64,000 nt of DNA, from assembly GCF_902506095.1 (NCBI RefSeq), contig NZ_LR733293.1, positions 4,351,169 to 4,415,168 of the forward strand. The letters are read 5' to 3'. This document shows positions 8,081 to 17,071 of this stretch, in pieces. The notes below the pieces were generated by a model, which ran no database searches, was not told the origin of the DNA, and saw only the letters and a list, made by a program, of their open reading frames with translations. Made by a program: the position numbers and the translations under genes. Source of the DNA: Arthrobacter sp. 9AX. Lineage in GTDB: Bacteria > Actinomycetota > Actinomycetes > Actinomycetales > Micrococcaceae. Position 1 is the first letter of the stretch. Each line of letters starts with the position of its first letter.

Positions 8081-9493
8081 ATGCATCGTATGAACAGCGC
8101 CAGCGCTCCCGGGGCAACGCAGCCGTCCTCCGAACTTGCCTCGGGGAACCAGGCCACCAGAAAGGGCCGCGTCCTTGCGTGGGCCTCCTGGGACTGGGGA
8201 TCAGCAGCTTTCAACGCAGTGATGACCACCTTCGTTTTCACGGTGTACCTCACTTCGAACGCTTTCGGCGGCGAAGACCAGGCGTCAGCGGTCCTGGGCG
8301 GGGCGCTGGCCATCGCCGGTTTCGCCATCGCCCTGCTGGCCCCGGTCACCGGTCAGCGCTCGGACGCCGGCGGGCGGCGCAAGCTGTGGCTGGGAGTCAA
8401 CACGGCCGCCGTCGCCATCCTGACTGCCTTGTGCTTCTTTGTGTTCCCCCGGCCCGAGTTCCTCCTGCTGGGAGTCACACTCATCGCCCTGGGCAACGTG
8501 TTCTTCGAGTTCGCCGGGGTCAACTACAACGCCATGCTGGCCCAGATCTCTACGCCCCGGAACATCGGCAAGGTCAGCGGGCTGGGCTGGGGAGCCGGCT
8601 ACCTGGGCGGGATTGTCGCGCTGCTGATCGTCCTGCAGCTGTTCGTCCAGCCACGTTTCGACTGGTTCGGGGCGTCAACCGAGGACAGCCTGAACATCCG
8701 GCTGGTGGCGGTTTTCTCGGCCCTCTGGTTCTTCATTTTCGCCCTGCCGGTGCTGTTCGCCGTTCCGGAACTGCCCAAAACGCCGCAGGCGCAGCGGCTG
8801 GGGATCGTGGCCAGCTACGGCCTGCTGATCCGGCGGATCAAAGCCATCTACGCCACGAGCCCGCACACCATCTACTTCCTGCTGGCCAGCGCGGTTTTCC
8901 GCGACGGACTGGCGGCGGTGTTCACCTTCGGCGGGATCATCGCCGCGGGTACCTTCGGCTTCGAGCTGTCCCAGGTGATCTTTTTCGCCATCTTCGGGAA
9001 CGTGGTGGCCGCCATCGGAGCTATTATCGGCGGATTCCTGGACGACAAAATGGGACCCAAAGCAGTCATCCTCGGTTCCCTGGTGGGGCTGCTGATTGCC
9101 GGGACCGTCATCCTGGTGCTGGGCAACGGCGAGTATTCCTTCTTCGGCATGGATTGGCACGGGTCCACCACCTTCTGGATTTTCGGGCTCTTCCTGTGCC
9201 TGTTTGTGGGACCGGCGCAGTCCTCGTCCCGCGCATACCTGGCGCGCCTCGCCCCGGACGGCGAGTCCGGCGAGCTCTTCGGGCTCTACGCCACCACGGG
9301 CCGGGCCGTCAGTTTCCTGGCACCTGCCCTGTTCACCCTCTGCATCACGGTGGCAACGCCGCTCGTGGCGCCCGGGGAAGCCCAGCGCTGGGGGATCTTG
9401 GGGATCATGGTGGTGCTCCTCGCCGGGCTCCTGGTCCTGCTGCCGGTGAAGTCACCGGACAAGGCTGCCATCGCCGTGGTTCCCGCCGCCTGA
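8081..9493 (+). CDS. MFS transporter of the UMF1 / Atg22-like family
   Basis: A 470-residue transporter with about 12 membrane helices. The start WASWDWGSAAFNAVMTTFVF is the typical first helix of the UMF1 (Atg22-like) major facilitator family, and the TGQRSDAGGRRK loop between helices 2 and 3 is the MFS signature. The substrate is unknown; the eukaryotic relative releases vacuolar amino acids. It is transcribed divergently from the Mrp operon across a 186-bp gap. ATG at 8081 is preferred because GGCGGA lies 4 nt upstream; ATG at 8090 is possible. Confidence 0.85.
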   Translation: MHRMNSASAPGATQPSSELASGNQATRKGRVLAWASWDWGSAAFNAVMTTFVFTVYLTSNAFGGEDQASAVLGGALAIAGFAIALLAPVTGQRSDAGGRRKLWLGVNTAAVAILTALCFFVFPRPEFLLLGVTLIALGNVFFEFAGVNYNAMLAQISTPRNIGKVSGLGWGAGYLGGIVALLIVLQLFVQPRFDWFGASTEDSLNIRLVAVFSALWFFIFALPVLFAVPELPKTPQAQRLGIVASYGLLIRRIKAIYATSPHTIYFLLASAVFRDGLAAVFTFGGIIAAGTFGFELSQVIFFAIFGNVVAAIGAIIGGFLDDKMGPKAVILGSLVGLLIAGTVILVLGNGEYSFFGMDWHGSTTFWIFGLFLCLFVGPAQSSSRAYLARLAPDGESGELFGLYATTGRAVSFLAPALFTLCITVATPLVAPGEAQRWGILGIMVVLLAGLLVLLPVKSPDKAAIAVVPAA

Positions 9494-9613
9494 TACTCCG
9501 TTTGATGCCGGTTCAATCCATGGCCCGGCCGCCTGGTCCCTTCCGCTTTTCTGGTCCGGCATGGGCTTCCTGCGGACTTCCCGGCACCCGCACCACATCG
9601 GCCCCGCTCAGAC

Positions 9614-9619
9614 TAGGCT
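9614..9619 (+). promoter_or_regulatory. Candidate -10 box for a leaderless transcript
   Basis: TAGGCT ends 6 nt before the ATG at 9626 and no Shine-Dalgarno is visible. Transcription would begin at or next to the start codon, as in leaderless actinobacterial genes. Confidence 0.45.
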
Positions 9620-9625
9620 GGAAAC

Positions 9626-10108
9626 ATGAACGTGGATGAAACGGACCTTCCGGGCCTTGGCCGGCGGAAGGATTTTATGACAGCCTCCGGCCGTCGGATC
9701 GGCGTTGTGGAGCTGCGGGAAGGCCAGACGGAACTCATCGTCTCCACCTGGGATGATCCCGATACCTGCCAGGCTTCCATCCCCCTCACGGGAGATGAAG
9801 CAGCAACCCTGGGCAACCTGCTCGGCGGGCGGCACCTGGCCATGAAGCTGACGGAGGAACACAAGGATGTTCCCGGCATCGTCACCCGGCAATTTTCCAT
9901 CGCGCCGGGCTCCCCGTTCCAGAACCAGCCCATGGGGAAGGCCTGCATCCGTACCCGCTGCGGTGTCTCCATTGTGGCGATCATGCGCGAAGGCGAGGTG
10001 CTCCCGTCGCCGGGACCCGACGTCGTACTTCACACCGGTGACCTGCTCGTTGCTGTAGGCACCCAGGAAGGCCTCGATTCGGCGGCCGATATCCTGCGTA
10101 ACGGATAG
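9626..10108 (+). CDS. Cation:proton antiporter regulatory subunit (TrkA-C domain)
   Basis: A 160-residue cytosolic protein with an N-terminal small domain (about 1-70) and a C-terminal TrkA-C/RCK-C domain (about 80-158; GKACIRTRCGVSIVAIMREG and LHTGDLLVAVGT). Such proteins gate a membrane antiporter in response to a bound ligand; the Bacillus pair KhtT/KhtU is the closest well-studied layout, in which KhtT binds c-di-AMP. The antiporter gene follows after 5 bp, so the two form an operon. The start codon has no Shine-Dalgarno but has a -10 box 6 nt upstream. Confidence 0.87.
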   Translation: MNVDETDLPGLGRRKDFMTASGRRIGVVELREGQTELIVSTWDDPDTCQASIPLTGDEAATLGNLLGGRHLAMKLTEEHKDVPGIVTRQFSIAPGSPFQNQPMGKACIRTRCGVSIVAIMREGEVLPSPGPDVVLHTGDLLVAVGTQEGLDSAADILRNG

Positions 10109-10113
10109 ACGCC

Positions 10114-11295
10114 GTGGACCCGCTGGCCCTGACCCTCATCGAACTGGGGGCCGTTGTGTTCTGCCTCGGCCTCTTGGCCAGGCTGGCCGGACGGATCGGA
10201 ATGTCACCCATCCCGCTCTACCTGTTAGGCGGGCTCGCTTTCGGGGCCGGCGGGGTGGTCAAGCTCGAAGGTATGCACGAGTTTGCACACCTCTCCGGGG
10301 AAATCGGCGTCATCCTGCTGTTGCTTATGCTCGGCCTGGAATATACGGCCGCAGAGCTCTTCACCGGACTGCGAAGGTCGTGGCAGGGCGGCGTCCTGGA
10401 CCTCATCCTCAACTTCCTCCCGGGCGCCGGGCTTGCCCTGATGCTCGGGTGGGGAGGGGTCGGCGCCATGGTGATGGGCGGCGTCACCTACATTTCCTCC
10501 TCCGGCATCGCGGCAAAGGTCATCACTGACCTGGGCCGGCTCGGCAACCGCGAAACCCCCGTGGTGCTCTCCATCCTGGTGTTCGAAGACCTGGCCATGG
10601 CCGTCTACCTGCCCATCCTCACTGCCACGCTCGCGGGCGTCAGCTTCCTTGGCGGGCTCACCACCGTCGGCATCGCATTGGCCGTGGTGAGCCTGGTGCT
10701 GATGGTGGCGCTGCGCCACGGGCACCGGGTTTCGAAAGCTGTGCACAGCGAAAACTCCGAGGTCTTCCTCCTCAACGTCCTGGGCGCTGCGCTGCTGGTG
10801 GCGGGGCTGGCGTCGGCCATGCAGGTGTCCGCGGCGGTGGGAGCATTTATGCTCGGTATCGCCATCTCCGGCGCCACAGCCCATAACGCCACCCGCATCC
10901 TGGAACCGCTCAGGGACCTCTTCGCCGCCATTTTCTTTGTGGCGTTCGGCCTGAATACCGACCCCACCTCCATCCCACCGGTGCTCGGTTGGGCCCTTGT
11001 GCTGGCCGTCATCACCGCAGCCACCAAGATGGCCACGGGAATCTGGGCTGCCAAGCGTGCGGGCATTGCCCGTCCCGGCCGCCTTCGCGCCGGGGCGGCG
11101 CTGATTGCCCGCGGTGAGTTCTCGATCGTCATCGCCGGACTCGCCGTGGCGTCCGGCGCGGTTTCGCACGAGCTCGCGGCCTTGGCCACTGCCTACGTGT
11201 TGCTGATGGCAGTGACCGGTCCGCTGGCCGCCCGCTACGTTGAGCCCCTGGCCAAGCCGCTGCTGCGGCCGGCAGGAGTGGCCGCCAAGGCCTAG
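10114..11295 (+). CDS. CPA2-family cation:proton antiporter
   Basis: A 393-residue protein with about 12 membrane helices and no cytosolic nucleotide-binding domain, matching the Na_H_Exchanger (CPA2) core. Family features are GEIGVILLLLMLGLEYTAAELF near the start, the unwound-helix region GGVTYISSSGIAAKVI with the downstream VLSILVFEDLAMAVYLP (E-D pair of the cation site), and LIARGEFSIVIAGL near the end. It starts at GTG, 5 bp after the TrkA-C gene, which probably supplies its regulation. By analogy with KhtU it would export K+ (or another monovalent cation) in exchange for protons; ion specificity is not shown by the sequence. Confidence 0.88.
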   Translation: MDPLALTLIELGAVVFCLGLLARLAGRIGMSPIPLYLLGGLAFGAGGVVKLEGMHEFAHLSGEIGVILLLLMLGLEYTAAELFTGLRRSWQGGVLDLILNFLPGAGLALMLGWGGVGAMVMGGVTYISSSGIAAKVITDLGRLGNRETPVVLSILVFEDLAMAVYLPILTATLAGVSFLGGLTTVGIALAVVSLVLMVALRHGHRVSKAVHSENSEVFLLNVLGAALLVAGLASAMQVSAAVGAFMLGIAISGATAHNATRILEPLRDLFAAIFFVAFGLNTDPTSIPPVLGWALVLAVITAATKMATGIWAAKRAGIARPGRLRAGAALIARGEFSIVIAGLAVASGAVSHELAALATAYVLLMAVTGPLAARYVEPLAKPLLRPAGVAAKA

Positions 11296-11308
11296 CGGCG
11301 CAGGAAGC

Positions 11309-11884
11309 CTAGATCTCTGTGCGGTGGAAGTTCAGGTGGCTGCGGCTGGCAGTGGGTCCCCGCTGGCCCTGGTAGCGGTTCCCGTAGTCACCCTGGCCGT
11401 AGGGGTACGCCGCTGCTGAAGTCAGGCGGAAGAAGCAAAGCTGGCCGATCTTCATGCCCGGCCACAGCTTGATGGGCAGCGTGGCCATATTGGAAAGTTC
11501 CAGGGTGACGTGGCCTGAGAAGCCGGGGTCGATAAATCCGGCGGTGGAGTGCGTCAGCAGCCCCAGGCGGCCCAGGGAGGACTTGCCTTCCAGCCGGGCG
11601 GCGATGTCATCAGGCAGCGTGACGGTCTCATAAGTGGAGCCCAGGACGAACTCGCCGGGGTGCAGAATGAACGGCTCGTTCTGTTCCACCTCCACCAGGC
11701 GGGTGAGCTCCGGCTGTTCTTCGGCGGGATCGATGTGCGCGTACTTGTGGTTGTCGAACAGGCGGAAGAACTTGTCGATCCGCACATCCACCGACGACGG
11801 CTGGACCATCGCAGGATCGTACGGCTCAAGCACGATCCGTTGGGAGTCAATTTCGGCACGTATGTCGCGGTCGGAGATCAGCAC
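11309..11884 (-). CDS. dcd: dCTP deaminase (possibly bifunctional with dUTPase)
   Basis: Converts dCTP to dUTP for dTMP synthesis; actinobacterial forms often also hydrolyse dUTP to dUMP. The 191-residue length equals that of the bifunctional mycobacterial enzyme. Conserved family motifs are all present: MLISDRDI at the N-terminus, PSSVDVRI, KSSLGRLGL, and THSTAGFIDPGFSGHVTLEL carrying the catalytic glutamate. The start is GTG with a TAATTT box 6 nt upstream and no Shine-Dalgarno. It converges with the antiporter gene with only 13 bp between stops. The bifunctional assignment is inference from lineage; the deaminase fold is certain. Confidence 0.95.
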   Translation of the reverse strand: MLISDRDIRAEIDSQRIVLEPYDPAMVQPSSVDVRIDKFFRLFDNHKYAHIDPAEEQPELTRLVEVEQNEPFILHPGEFVLGSTYETVTLPDDIAARLEGKSSLGRLGLLTHSTAGFIDPGFSGHVTLELSNMATLPIKLWPGMKIGQLCFFRLTSAAAYPYGQGDYGNRYQGQRGPTASRSHLNFHRTEI

Positions 11885-11890
11885 CGTCCC

Positions 11891-11896
11891 AAATTA
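11891..11896 (-). promoter_or_regulatory. Candidate -10 box of dcd (leaderless)
   Basis: On the minus strand TAATTT is followed by 6 nt (GGGACG) and then the GTG start codon of dcd. This is the spacing expected for a leaderless transcript. Confidence 0.45.
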
Positions 11897-12016
11897 CCGT
11901 ATCGGTTATCACAGCCACATTCTTTCGTTGTTGCTGTGGCCCAGTGGGGCTAATGTTGCCCTAGTGATTCAGGCGCCGGATGGTCTCCCGGATGGCCCAA
12001 CAGAGCTGGGGATGTT

Positions 12017-13735
12017 GTGAATAAATTAGTGGCGCCCGCCTTTCTTGGCGTGCTCTGTACATTGGCGCTGGTTTCCTCGTCCGCGGGCGGCCTTCCCGCG
12101 CCGCTGGTGGCTGGCCAGTCCTCCGTTGCGGGTCCGCACGGCGTGACCCTGGGCCCCGCGGTGGCAGCAGACGGCGAGGCCTCGGCCACGCGCGACAGCT
12201 CAGCCCTGTCCCGGCTCACCCCGGCCGTGGACCCTGTCATCAGGCCGGCGTCGCCCTCCGGAGTGGCCAGTACGCCGGCACCGCAACCTGCAGTGGAACA
12301 GCAAGCTGCGCCGCAGCCGTCCGCTGCTGCAGCCTCCCCCCAGGCGGTGGCGGACCCCGCGCCACCAACCGAAGCCGCCGCCGAGGTTCCCTGGATCCCT
12401 CCGCTCTGGGCTCCGGATGAAGAGCTGGCTTCACCTCCGGCCACCCGCCTCGCGGTTCCTGAGGCTCTCGCGGCGCCGGAGGCCCTGGTCCCTGACAGCA
12501 ACGCGGCGGCAGTCCTCACGGTGTTCACCAAGATCAACGAATACCGCGTGTCCAAGGGCCTGAATCCAGTGAAGTACCATCCCACCGTGGCGGCGCTGGC
12601 GCAGGAATGGTCCGACAATATCGCCTCCCGCGAGGTGATTGAGCACCGCGCCAGCTTCTGGACCGACTCCCGTGCCATGAATCCCAACAACGGCGCCGGC
12701 GAAGTCATTGCCATCCGCACGGACCGGGACGCCGCCCAACTGGTGGAATGGTGGAAGGGATCGCCCGGCCACAACGCCATGCTGCTCGATCCGCGCTTCA
12801 ACGTGATGGGCGCTGGAATCTCCTACACAAACTCCACGTACAAGATCTGGGGCGTGGTGAACTTCTTCGGCTACACCAGCCTTCCCGCCGGTACTTTGAA
12901 TTCCCCCGGCGGGGGTTCCGGCAGTGCCTTCCCGCCGCCGGCACCCAGCGTGTGTGATGCACCCGTGCGCCATATGCCGCCCACCCTGGACCTCTCCGGC
13001 GCGGCCATTAAGGGTCCGGGCGACCTCGTAACAGTTGACTCCACCGGGCAACTCCTGGCCCGTGCCGCCACCGGCGTGCGCACGTTCGCCGCTGCCAAGG
13101 TCATCGGCTCAGGCTTCGCCGGTGCCAAGGAGGTCTTCACTCCGGACTGGGACCGCGACGGCACCTTCGATCTCCTGACGCAGTGGACCAACGGAACCCT
13201 CACGCTTCACCGGGGCAACGCCACAGGAGGATTCCAGGCGCCCGTTACCCTCGGGAACGGCGGATGGGACACCCTAACCCTTGCCGTGGGCGGCTGGTGC
13301 GCCAACAACAGGCTGCCCCAGATCCTGGCTCTCGACGGCGCCGGCAACCTCTACCTGTATCCGAACAAGGGCACGGGTGACCTCTCAGAGCGCGCACTGG
13401 TGGGCGCTGTGGGCGCCGTCCGGGAGTTGTCCATGGTGGATTACGACGCCGACGGGTTCCAGGATGTGCTGGCGGTCCGGGCCGACGGTTCCGTCCAGCT
13501 CTACCGTGGCTGGGGCACCACGGCCCTGCGGTCCGAGGCCAGGCCCACCGTTGCCACCGGGTGGGGCGATGTGACGGGCATCCGGCCGCTCAAAAACGTC
13601 ACGGCGCTCAACTCCACCGGCCTGGCACTGCGCCGCGCCAACGACGTCCTGCAGTACTGGGACCTGACCTCGGGAAGCCTGGCGTCGCCGTCGAACATCC
13701 CGGGCCCTTGGACGGGGCAGCGGCTGGCTCAGTAG
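12017..13735 (+). CDS. Secreted CAP-domain protein with FG-GAP/VCBS beta-propeller repeats
   Basis: A 572-residue exported protein. Residues 1-30 look like a signal peptide (basic start MNK, then a hydrophobic core). Residues about 35-150 are a Pro/Ala-rich, low-complexity linker. A CAP/SCP domain spans about 165-290 (NEYRVSKGLNPVKY, AQEWSDNIASREVIEHR, SPGHNAMLLDPRFNVMGAGI), with the conserved histidines of the cavity. The C-terminal part (about 330-570) holds repeated Asp-rich blades (DWDRDGTFDLL, DYDADGFQDVL), typical of FG-GAP/VCBS propellers. The start is GTG with CTGGGGA upstream. It is likely a wall-associated or extracellular protein; no enzyme activity can be assigned. Confidence 0.85.
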   Translation: MNKLVAPAFLGVLCTLALVSSSAGGLPAPLVAGQSSVAGPHGVTLGPAVAADGEASATRDSSALSRLTPAVDPVIRPASPSGVASTPAPQPAVEQQAAPQPSAAAASPQAVADPAPPTEAAAEVPWIPPLWAPDEELASPPATRLAVPEALAAPEALVPDSNAAAVLTVFTKINEYRVSKGLNPVKYHPTVAALAQEWSDNIASREVIEHRASFWTDSRAMNPNNGAGEVIAIRTDRDAAQLVEWWKGSPGHNAMLLDPRFNVMGAGISYTNSTYKIWGVVNFFGYTSLPAGTLNSPGGGSGSAFPPPAPSVCDAPVRHMPPTLDLSGAAIKGPGDLVTVDSTGQLLARAATGVRTFAAAKVIGSGFAGAKEVFTPDWDRDGTFDLLTQWTNGTLTLHRGNATGGFQAPVTLGNGGWDTLTLAVGGWCANNRLPQILALDGAGNLYLYPNKGTGDLSERALVGAVGAVRELSMVDYDADGFQDVLAVRADGSVQLYRGWGTTALRSEARPTVATGWGDVTGIRPLKNVTALNSTGLALRRANDVLQYWDLTSGSLASPSNIPGPWTGQRLAQ

Positions 13736-13809
13736 GACTGGCGGGCCGCCAGTAAGGCTGGAGGCGCATTAGCTGGCGACCACATCAGCTGGGCTTCAGC
13801 ACAGCAAGG

Positions 13810-13837
13810 CCCCGGCAGGGTGGCAGCAGGGCCGGGG
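13810..13837. terminator. GC-rich hairpin between convergent genes
   Basis: CCCCGGC ... GCCGGGG with a 14-nt loop lies between the stops of the CAP-protein gene (+) and the SRPBCC gene (-). There is no T-run; a bidirectional terminator is likely but not certain. Confidence 0.35.
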
Positions 13838-13853
13838 AGCCGGAACAGCGTGG

Positions 13854-14315
13854 CTAGGCGGCCGGCTGTAGCTCCATGATGTCATTGAGGCGCTCCAGCT
13901 GGGCCACCTCCGAGCAGAGGTTCCGCTGGGCAAGCCTGCTCAGGAAGCCCAGCCTGTGGAGGACCCCGAACCGGCCCTCGGGCTGGAATTCGAGGGCAAA
14001 GCGGACGCGGGTTCCGGAAGCTTCGGAGCTGAGGTAGTAGCCGCCCGCGCGCTGGCCCAACCCGGACGTGACCCGGAACTGGATTTCGGCCCCTGGCCTT
14101 GCCTCAGTGATTTTCAGGTCGGCGGGAATGCTCAGCCCGGACCGGCCCTCCACCATCTTCCGGTACACGGCGCCCTTGGTCCCGGCGGAACCTTGAGTCA
14201 GCTTGACACTGCGCACCCCGTCGCGCCACAGCGGCAGATTGGTGGCATCGAGCAGGTACAGGTAAACAGCCATGGCGTCATGCCGGATGAGGACCTCATG
14301 CTCTGCGAATGCCAT
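13854..14315 (-). CDS. SRPBCC family protein
   Basis: A 153-residue soluble protein with the START-like SRPBCC pattern: an N-terminal strand and short helix (MAFAEHEVLIRHDAMAVYLYLLDATNLPLWRDGV), a central beta-sheet (GAEIQFRVTSGLGQRAGGYYLSS region) and a long C-terminal helix. The fold binds hydrophobic ligands in a deep cavity; members include cyclases and polyketide or lipid binders. No specific ligand can be read. It appears monocistronic, between a convergent CAP-protein gene and an upstream tRNA gene on the other strand. Confidence 0.7.
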   Translation of the reverse strand: MAFAEHEVLIRHDAMAVYLYLLDATNLPLWRDGVRSVKLTQGSAGTKGAVYRKMVEGRSGLSIPADLKITEARPGAEIQFRVTSGLGQRAGGYYLSSEASGTRVRFALEFQPEGRFGVLHRLGFLSRLAQRNLCSEVAQLERLNDIMELQPAA

Positions 14316-14547
14316 CAGGATCTTTCGTGGTTGACGTCGGCCTGCCGCGCAGCTGCACCCCCCGGCACTGCAGCTACCGGATCAGGTTAGTCAGCGCTCC
14401 GCATCCCTACCTAGCCCTGGCCGGGGACGTTATTGAAGAGTTACTGGATGACGCCACGGTGACCGGACACGGTCCGCTTACCCGCCGCCTGGACGGTCCG
14501 GCGCCACATCTGCGCTAAGCTATGTTCTGCCCCTGGAACGGGGCATT

Positions 14548-14621
14548 GCGGCTGTAGCTCAATGGTAGAGCGCTAGCTTCCCAAGCTTGATACGCGGGTT
14601 CGATTCCCGTCAGCCGCTCCA
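14548..14621 (+). tRNA. tRNA-Gly (anticodon CCC)
   Basis: Complete cloverleaf of 74 nt. The acceptor stem GCGGCTG pairs perfectly with CAGCCGC, the D-arm is GCTC/GAGC, the anticodon loop TTCCCAA carries CCC at 14580-14582, and the T-arm contains TTCGATT. The CCA end is encoded. One T-T mismatch sits in the anticodon stem. It reads GGG glycine codons. Confidence 0.96.
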
Positions 14622-14686
14622 CTTTTGCCGGGCTGATACGCCCTGCCGTCCAGAGACGTGTATCCGCACGTGCCTCGGTGGCCAGC

Positions 14687-16072
14687 CTAGGCCGTCACCG
14701 CCTTGCTCACGATGGATACCGGGTGGCGCCGGTCCTTCAAGTCAACCCTCAGCAGCAGTGATCCCTTTCGCGCCAGGATGACGGCGACTGTGATGGCGGC
14801 CAGCGCCGGCACTCCCCCGGCCACCAGCAGCGCGGCGTGCGGGTTGGCGTGTTCGGAGAGCCAGCCGAGCATCGGCCCGCCAAGGGCCTGGCCGCCGATC
14901 AGCACCATGATGTAGAGGCTCATCACCCGGCCCCGGATCCCCATGTTCGAGCTCACCTGGACCAGCTGGTTGGACCCCGTCAGGAACATCAGGCACCAGA
15001 ATCCGGACAGCACCATCACGGCACCGAATACGGGCATGGACGGAGCAATCGAGGCAAGGCAGAGCATCGCGCCGTACATCCCGGCGCAGAACACCACGGA
15101 GCGAAGCCGCAGCTGCCGCCTCCGGGTGGATGCCACCGCTCCGGCCAGGGCTCCGAGGGCAACGAGGGCGTTCAGCAGCCCGTAGCCGCCTGCGCCGACG
15201 TCGAACACGTGGTCGGCAAAAGCGGCCAGCACAACGGGCAGGCTCATGGCGAAAACGGCGATGAACCCCGCCATCAGCCACGGCCAGTAGATGGTGGGCT
15301 TACTGAGGGCGTAGCTCAGGCCTTCCCGCAACATCCCCTTACTCTTGGGGGTGGGCGCGCTGACGAACAGCTGGTCCTTCCGCAGGATCAGGAGCATGGC
15401 CACCGTGGAGCAGCAGGCGGCGGCATTGCCCGCAAACGCCCACCCCGCTCCGACCGCGGTGAGCAGCCAGCCGGCGAGGGCAGGACCGATCAGTCCGCCC
15501 AGCTGGAACGTCGTTGAGTTGACGCTGATGGCGTTGCGCAGATACTTCGGTCCCACCAGCTCGTTGACAAACACCTGGCGGGCCGGCTGGTCCAACACCG
15601 TAACCAGGCCCAGCACCAAAGCGATGACGTAGACGTGCCAGACCTCCACCACCCCTGTCAGCGTGAGGACGGCAAGCGCGGCCGCCAAGGCCGCGGCCAT
15701 GCTTTGGCACAGGATGAGGATCTTCCGCTTGGCGAACCGGTCCGCGATCATCCCGCCCCACGGTCCCAGCAGGAGGGACGGAAGGAACTGCAGGGCCACG
15801 GTGAAGCCCACCGCCGTCACGGATCCGGAGAGCTGCAGGACCATCCAGTCCTGGGCAATACGCTGCATCCAGATGGCGATGACGGCGATGAAGTGCCCGA
15901 TCGCGAAGATCCTGAAGTTTGGCACCTTCAGTGAGATGAACGTGTGCCTCCAGGGCAGGCGTTCAGGGACGACGGCGAGGGGCTGGGTGTGGTGGCCCGG
16001 CAGTGGTGCGGAGGTGGCTGAGTCGATGACGGGCTGGCTGACGGTTGCCGATGACGGCGGTGGGGGTGCCAC
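14687..16072 (-). CDS. MFS transporter (MFS_3 / EntS-like exporter)
   Basis: A 461-residue protein with about 12 membrane helices after a 45-residue Pro/Ser-rich N-terminus. The helix 1-2 region (IFAIGHFIAVIAIWMQRIAQDWMV) and the loop GMIADRFAKRKIL fit the MFS_3 branch that includes the enterobactin exporter EntS and other drug or siderophore exporters. The start is GTG. It is divergent from a LysR regulator across about 145 bp containing a perfect palindrome, so that regulator probably controls it. The substrate is unknown. Confidence 0.82.
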   Translation of the reverse strand: MAPPPPSSATVSQPVIDSATSAPLPGHHTQPLAVVPERLPWRHTFISLKVPNFRIFAIGHFIAVIAIWMQRIAQDWMVLQLSGSVTAVGFTVALQFLPSLLLGPWGGMIADRFAKRKILILCQSMAAALAAALAVLTLTGVVEVWHVYVIALVLGLVTVLDQPARQVFVNELVGPKYLRNAISVNSTTFQLGGLIGPALAGWLLTAVGAGWAFAGNAAACCSTVAMLLILRKDQLFVSAPTPKSKGMLREGLSYALSKPTIYWPWLMAGFIAVFAMSLPVVLAAFADHVFDVGAGGYGLLNALVALGALAGAVASTRRRQLRLRSVVFCAGMYGAMLCLASIAPSMPVFGAVMVLSGFWCLMFLTGSNQLVQVSSNMGIRGRVMSLYIMVLIGGQALGGPMLGWLSEHANPHAALLVAGGVPALAAITVAVILARKGSLLLRVDLKDRRHPVSIVSKAVTA

Positions 16073-16164
16073 AGGAGTGTCCTCAAATTGCGGTCGGTCC
16101 GGGATGTGCTTAACGCTAGGCTGGGGCGAAGGAATTATGGAGCCCTATTGTCCCTATAACTCGC

Positions 16165-16179
16165 ATTGCGAACCGCAAT
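16165..16179. promoter_or_regulatory. Perfect palindrome in MFS/LysR divergent region, candidate operator
   Basis: ATTGCG-AAC-CGCAAT is a perfect 6-3-6 inverted repeat. A further ATTGCG half-site lies at 16088-16093, near the MFS start. Both lie between divergent MFS and lysR genes, where a LysR regulator usually binds. Confidence 0.5.
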
Positions 16180-16216
16180 ACGGCCCCCGTCCACTCTCAT
16201 GCCATTGGAGTCCTCA

Positions 16217-17071
16217 GTGTTTGAACCAGCCCAGCTGCGCTCCTTCCTCGCCGTGGCCGAAACGCTTAGTTTTACCAAGGCTGCAGAGCGGCTGGGCCTG
16301 GCACAGCCCACCGTCAGCCAGCATGTCCGCAAGCTGGAAACAGCGGCCAAGCGGGTCCTGATTACCCGGGATACACGGGACGTCCGCCTCACGGACAACG
16401 GCGATGCCATGGCGGGGTTTGCCCGGAACATCCTCTCGGCGCACGATGCTGCCGCCCGGTATTTCTCTGGCTCCGCCATGCGGGGACGGCTGCGCTTTGG
16501 GACCGCGGATGACCTCGCCATCACCGGCCTGCCGCGGATCCTTCGTGAATTCCGGCAGATCTACCCGCAGATCAACCTGGAACTGACAGTGGGCCAGAGC
16601 GACCAGCTCTACAAGAAGCTCAACGCCGGCCAGCTCGACCTCGTCTTTGTGAAGTGGGTGGCGGGAGCAAAGGACGGCACCGTGGTGCAGCATGACTCCT
16701 TCTCCTGGGTGGGGCAGGACCAGACCGTGCTCGAACCAGGGGCCCCGGTTCCGCTGATCGCCTACCCCTCCCCCAGCCTGAGCCGGAAGCTGGCCATTGA
16801 CGCACTCGAGTCCCATGGCCGGACCTGGCGCATCACGTGCACCACGCGTCAGATCAGCGGCGTGCTGGCCGCCGTCCGGGCGGGCATCGGGGTGGCCGTC
16901 ATGCCGTCGTCCCTGGTGCCGGATGACCTGAAGATCATCACGCGTCGCTTCGACCTGCCCGCAGTGGGCGACGTCGACTTCACACTGATCCGCAACCCGC
17001 TGGCCAACTCCGAGGTCATCGACGCCCTGACGCAGTCCATCGTGGGAAGGACCATCAACCGCGAGGCCTAG
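16217..17071 (+). CDS. LysR family transcriptional regulator
   Basis: A 284-residue regulator with the classical N-terminal winged helix-turn-helix (AQLRSFLAVAETLSFTKAAERLGLAQPTVSQHVRKLE) and a C-terminal periplasmic-binding-like effector domain from about residue 85. GTG at 16217 is preferred because GGAG lies 8 nt upstream and the protein then begins as usual for the family; an ATG at 16199 lacks a ribosome site. It is divergent from the MFS exporter, which is its likely target. The effector is unknown. Confidence 0.88.
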   Translation: MFEPAQLRSFLAVAETLSFTKAAERLGLAQPTVSQHVRKLETAAKRVLITRDTRDVRLTDNGDAMAGFARNILSAHDAAARYFSGSAMRGRLRFGTADDLAITGLPRILREFRQIYPQINLELTVGQSDQLYKKLNAGQLDLVFVKWVAGAKDGTVVQHDSFSWVGQDQTVLEPGAPVPLIAYPSPSLSRKLAIDALESHGRTWRITCTTRQISGVLAAVRAGIGVAVMPSSLVPDDLKIITRRFDLPAVGDVDFTLIRNPLANSEVIDALTQSIVGRTINREA

